NCBI RefSeq assembly: GCF_900083545.1
Contig: NZ_LT559262.1
Coordinates: 2,265,673 to 2,329,672 of the forward strand
DNA length: 64,000 nucleotides
From: Alistipes provencensis
GTDB taxonomy: Bacteria; Bacteroidota; Bacteroidia; Bacteroidales; Rikenellaceae
Direction of reading: 5' to 3'
Shown: in pieces, positions 61,975 to 64,000 of the stretch
Layout of the letters: each line of letters opens with the position of its first letter
How positions within the stretch are numbered: position 1 is the stretch's first letter
Translations under genes and position numbers: made by a program
Notes under the pieces: generated by a model
Told to the model about the DNA's origin: nothing
Database searches by the model: none
The model's input: only the letters and a program-made list of their open reading frames with translations

Positions 61975-62013
61975 TGTTGCGGAAGAGCCGAACAATCCGG
62001 CTCTTCCGCAACA
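61975..62013. terminator. 16-bp perfect hairpin between the GDPD and sigma genes
   Basis: TGTTGCGGAAGAGCCG (61975-61990) pairs perfectly with 61998-62013 around a 7-base loop. A short T-rich sequence (TGCTTTGTT) follows, so it likely terminates the GDPD transcript. Confidence 0.6.
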
Positions 62014-62051
62014 TGCTTTGTTATCTCGGGATCGATCCCGTGGAAAAATGT

Positions 62052-62059
62052 TATATTTG
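62052..62059 (+). promoter_or_regulatory. -7 box for the ECF sigma gene
   Basis: TATATTTG (exact TAnnTTTG) lies 21 bases upstream of the ATG at 62081. A CGGGATCGATCCCG palindrome (62026-62039) lies just upstream and could be an operator. Confidence 0.55.
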
Positions 62060-62080
62060 TATATCGATTGATCCAGCTGC

Positions 62081-62638
62081 ATGGAAGAGGGGATTACGCT
62101 CATACAACTCAGAGAGGGCGGGCAACAGGCTTTCTCCCGGTTATTTACGCTCTATTACCGGGACCTGGTGCTCTATGCCGGACGCTACCTGCCCGAGCAG
62201 GCGGCGTGTGAGGATATCGTGCAGGATACGTTTCTGAAGGTCTGGAATCTGCGCGACAGACTGGATATCGCCGTTTCGCTGCGGGTCTATCTCATCGGGG
62301 CTGTTCGCAACCGCTGCCTGAACGAAATCAAACACCGCAAGTTGGCGTTGAACACCTCCGTCGATACCCTGACGTGGATACCTGCTCGCATTGAGGAGGA
62401 GGCGACGTTATATTCCGAGCTGAACGAGCGGCTCGACCGGTCCTTGCAGGCGCTGCCGCCCCTTTACCGCGAAGCTTTTGAGATGAACCGCTTCCGTCAC
62501 ATGAAATACCAGGAGATTGCCGATACGCTCGGCGTTTCGAAACGCACGGTCGAGGTTCGTATCGGTAAGGCCCTGGCCCTGTTGCGCTGGGACCTGAAGG
62601 ATTTTCTGCCGCTCGCGCTGCTTTTTTTAGCCTTATGA
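62081..62638 (+). CDS. ECF RNA polymerase sigma factor (Bacteroidetes family)
   Basis: 185 aa. Sigma region 2 (FSRLFTLYYRDLVLYAGRYL, CEDIVQDTFLKVWNLRD) and region 4 (LPPLYREAFEMNRFRHMKYQ, EIADTLGVSKRTVEVRIGKA) are complete. Acts with the FecR-type anti-sigma factor 49 bases downstream. The likely signal is glycan binding to the STN-SusC at 49004-52447, and the likely target is the polysaccharide locus, by analogy with hybrid-independent ECF-controlled loci in Bacteroides (inference). Confidence 0.95.
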   Translation: MEEGITLIQLREGGQQAFSRLFTLYYRDLVLYAGRYLPEQAACEDIVQDTFLKVWNLRDRLDIAVSLRVYLIGAVRNRCLNEIKHRKLALNTSVDTLTWIPARIEEEATLYSELNERLDRSLQALPPLYREAFEMNRFRHMKYQEIADTLGVSKRTVEVRIGKALALLRWDLKDFLPLALLFLAL

Positions 62639-62687
62639 CTGTGGTAAATTCCCTTAGAACTGTCTTCATATTAGAATACGATAGAAA

Positions 62688-63716
62688 ATGGAAGAGATGA
62701 ACGAATGCCTCGGTGCGATCATGGCAAAATACCTCGCCGGCGAAGCGTCGCCCGAAGAGACGGCGCAACTGACGGCATGGATCGGGGAAGACCGTAACCA
62801 TGCCCGGGAGTTTGCCCGGTTGACGGATATCGACCAGGTTGTGCGGCCTCCTTTCGACCCGGCGGGGATCTCTGTCGATATTGCCCGGGAGCGGACAATG
62901 CTTCTGTTGCAGGGCGAGGAGCGTCGACGCCGGCGGTTGCGTTTCGTCCGTGGTTTCGAACGGGCCGCGGCCGTACTGTTTTTGCCGCTCGTCCTCGTTT
63001 CGGTTTATCTGTTCATGGCCCGGCCGGAGCCTGCGGCGTCCGATACGACCTGGCAGACCGTAACTACACCGTTTCGCACGCAGACACAGCTGGAGCTGCC
63101 CGACGGGTCGAAGGTATGGCTCAACGGCGGCAGTACGCTTCGCTATCCGCTTGCCTTCGGGGCCGGCGAACGTTCCGTGTCGCTCACGGGTGAGGCCTAT
63201 TTCGAGGTGAAGTCGGATAAGACGAATCCTTTCGTCGTGCATACGAAGACCGTCGGGGTGACGGCTACGGGGACGGCTTTCAACGTGGATGCTTTCCGAA
63301 ATGACAATGTCGTTTCGGTGACGATGGTGCGCGGCGTCGTGGATGTGGACATGAAGGGGGAGACCCGGCGTATGGCTCCCGGTGAGCGTATCTGCTATGA
63401 TAACCGGCTCGGCACATACACCGTCGACCAGACCGATTCGGAGAAATGGTGCGCCTGGCGCAACGGGGAGATCATCTTCGAGAACGACCGGCTGGACTAT
63501 GTCTTTCATCGCCTCGGACAATTATATAACGTAGAATTCACTGTTTGCGACCCGTCGGTCAACTGTTATGTCTATCATGCGGTCTTTACCGACGAGACGC
63601 TGCCTGAAATCCTGGAGATGCTGAAGATCAGCGCTCCGATACGGTATGAGATTTTGCAGGCGGATTCTCCTGCCCCGAACATTCCCAAACAACATATCCG
63701 CGTCTACGGCAAGTAG
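62688..63716 (+). CDS. FecR-type anti-sigma factor
   Basis: 342 aa. An N-terminal cytoplasmic sigma-binding part (about 1-85, including MAKYLAGEASPEETAQLTAW) is followed by a single membrane helix (about 93-110, AAAVLFLPLVLVSVYLFM). The periplasmic FecR domain (TQLELPDGSKVWLNGGSTLRYP, SLTGEAYFEVKSD, GTAFNVDAFRND) and a C-terminal DUF4974-like region (LDYVFHRLGQLYNVEF ... EILEMLKISAPIRYEI) complete it. It transmits the signal from the STN domain of a SusC transporter to the ECF sigma factor encoded upstream. Confidence 0.95.
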   Translation: MEEMNECLGAIMAKYLAGEASPEETAQLTAWIGEDRNHAREFARLTDIDQVVRPPFDPAGISVDIARERTMLLLQGEERRRRRLRFVRGFERAAAVLFLPLVLVSVYLFMARPEPAASDTTWQTVTTPFRTQTQLELPDGSKVWLNGGSTLRYPLAFGAGERSVSLTGEAYFEVKSDKTNPFVVHTKTVGVTATGTAFNVDAFRNDNVVSVTMVRGVVDVDMKGETRRMAPGERICYDNRLGTYTVDQTDSEKWCAWRNGEIIFENDRLDYVFHRLGQLYNVEFTVCDPSVNCYVYHAVFTDETLPEILEMLKISAPIRYEILQADSPAPNIPKQHIRVYGK

Positions 63717-63723
63717 CGTATGG

Positions 63724-63747
63724 CAGCCTCCTTCGGGAGGCTGTTTT
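63724..63747 (+). terminator. Intrinsic terminator after the FecR gene
   Basis: CAGCCTCC-TTCG-GGAGGCTG is a perfect 8-bp stem with a TTCG tetraloop, followed by TTTT, 7 bases beyond the stop codon. Confidence 0.85.
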
Positions 63748-63868
63748 CATGTTGCGGGATACATTCTGTCGGTAAAAAATTGCCTCGGGGATTGTGTCAT
63801 CGGCCCGCTGGGCTGTCTTATAGGAGAAACGGTCTTTCCCGCGACCGTTCTAACCCAAACGAAACCCG

Positions 63869-64000
63869 ATGAAAACGAATTTATTTCTGATTGCCCTGGC
63901 CGCCCTGTTGTTCACGGGCGCCAAAAATGCCGCTGCCTGGCAGCCCGCCGGAGACCGGATCAAGACCCGATGGGCGGCGGACGTCGACCCCTCGTGCCCG
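63869..64000 (+). CDS. GH2-like glycoside hydrolase, N-terminal part (runs off the window)
   Basis: 44 residues are visible: a signal peptide MKTNLFLIALAALLFTGAKN with cleavage near AAA, then WQPAGDRIKTRWAADVDPSCP. The WxPAGDxIKTxWAxxxDP opening is typical of Bacteroidetes sugar-binding GH2-type enzymes, whose next motif (EYPRPQ...NLNGLW) lies past the edge. The family call is therefore tentative. It follows the FecR terminator and has its own short leader (63748-63868). Confidence 0.65.
   Translation, partial: MKTNLFLIALAALLFTGAKNAAAWQPAGDRIKTRWAADVDPSCP

Noticed and set aside
1..64000. tRNA or rRNA genes
   Set aside because: I looked for T-loop (GGTTCGAATCC-like) and rRNA-like stretches on both strands and found none I could support.

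Overview
The window looks like a chromosome segment of a GC-rich gut Bacteroidales, most likely Alistipes or a close relative. The reasons are the abundant SusC/SusD pairs, BACON, DUF3823, DUF4843, DUF6029 and GSCFA proteins, Bacteroidetes-type ECF sigma/FecR regulators, TAnnTTTG promoter -7 boxes and Bacteroides-type mobilisation genes. The genus is inferred from gene content; no 16S or database comparison was possible.

Region by region. (1) 1-6668: core housekeeping genes. These are an MBOAT acyltransferase (partial), a short DUF2851 protein, a MIP18-type Fe-S factor, SufE, a degenerate PafA-type phosphatase, a GSCFA protein, IspE, RpiB and a YbaN-like membrane protein. (2) 6669-10832: an AT-rich, decayed accessory stretch. 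It holds a strongly structured RNA candidate with a loop-tail pseudoknot (7130-7277), a small orphan ORF, remnants of a nitroreductase and of a radical SAM gene, a TIGR04076 protein and a tyrosine recombinase. (3) 10833-31543: a surface peptide/protein-utilisation locus on the + strand. It has an Omp28-like lipoprotein, DUF6029, a BACON lipoprotein, a strong terminator, then SusC-SusD-DUF4843-PKD-like lipoprotein, a zinc metalloprotease, a companion lacking HExxH, a TlpA thioredoxin and an M16 protease fused to Sel1 repeats.

(4) 31836-41475: a probable integrated island of about 9.6 kb bounded by 44-bp imperfect direct repeats. It carries a 1613-aa exonuclease-RecQ-UvrD fusion, divergent from a complete His-Xaa-Ser cassette: hxsA (repeat peptide with two peptidoglycan-binding domains), hxsD, and the two radical SAM genes hxsB and hxsC. 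At its right end lie a MobA-like gene and a deletion scar joining a relaxase 5' end to an integrase 3' end whose catalytic Tyr is Cys. This is the most interesting part of the window. (5) 41640-42300: a decayed IS5-type transposase. (6) 42299-59374: a ten-gene minus-strand polysaccharide utilisation locus (SGNH esterase, two IPT/NHL lipoproteins, two GH5-like enzymes, SusC with STN domain, SusD, DUF3823, a GH65-like hydrolase, a sialate O-acetylesterase). (7) 59592-64000: a BACON-LamG-GDPD lipoprotein, an ECF sigma factor, its FecR anti-sigma factor, and the start of a GH2-like enzyme. The STN domain of the SusC at 49004-52447 makes it the natural partner of the sigma/FecR pair.

Limits: domain calls come from reading motifs, with no searches run. 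RNA structure was paired by hand. Promoters are matches to the Bacteroidetes -7 consensus only.
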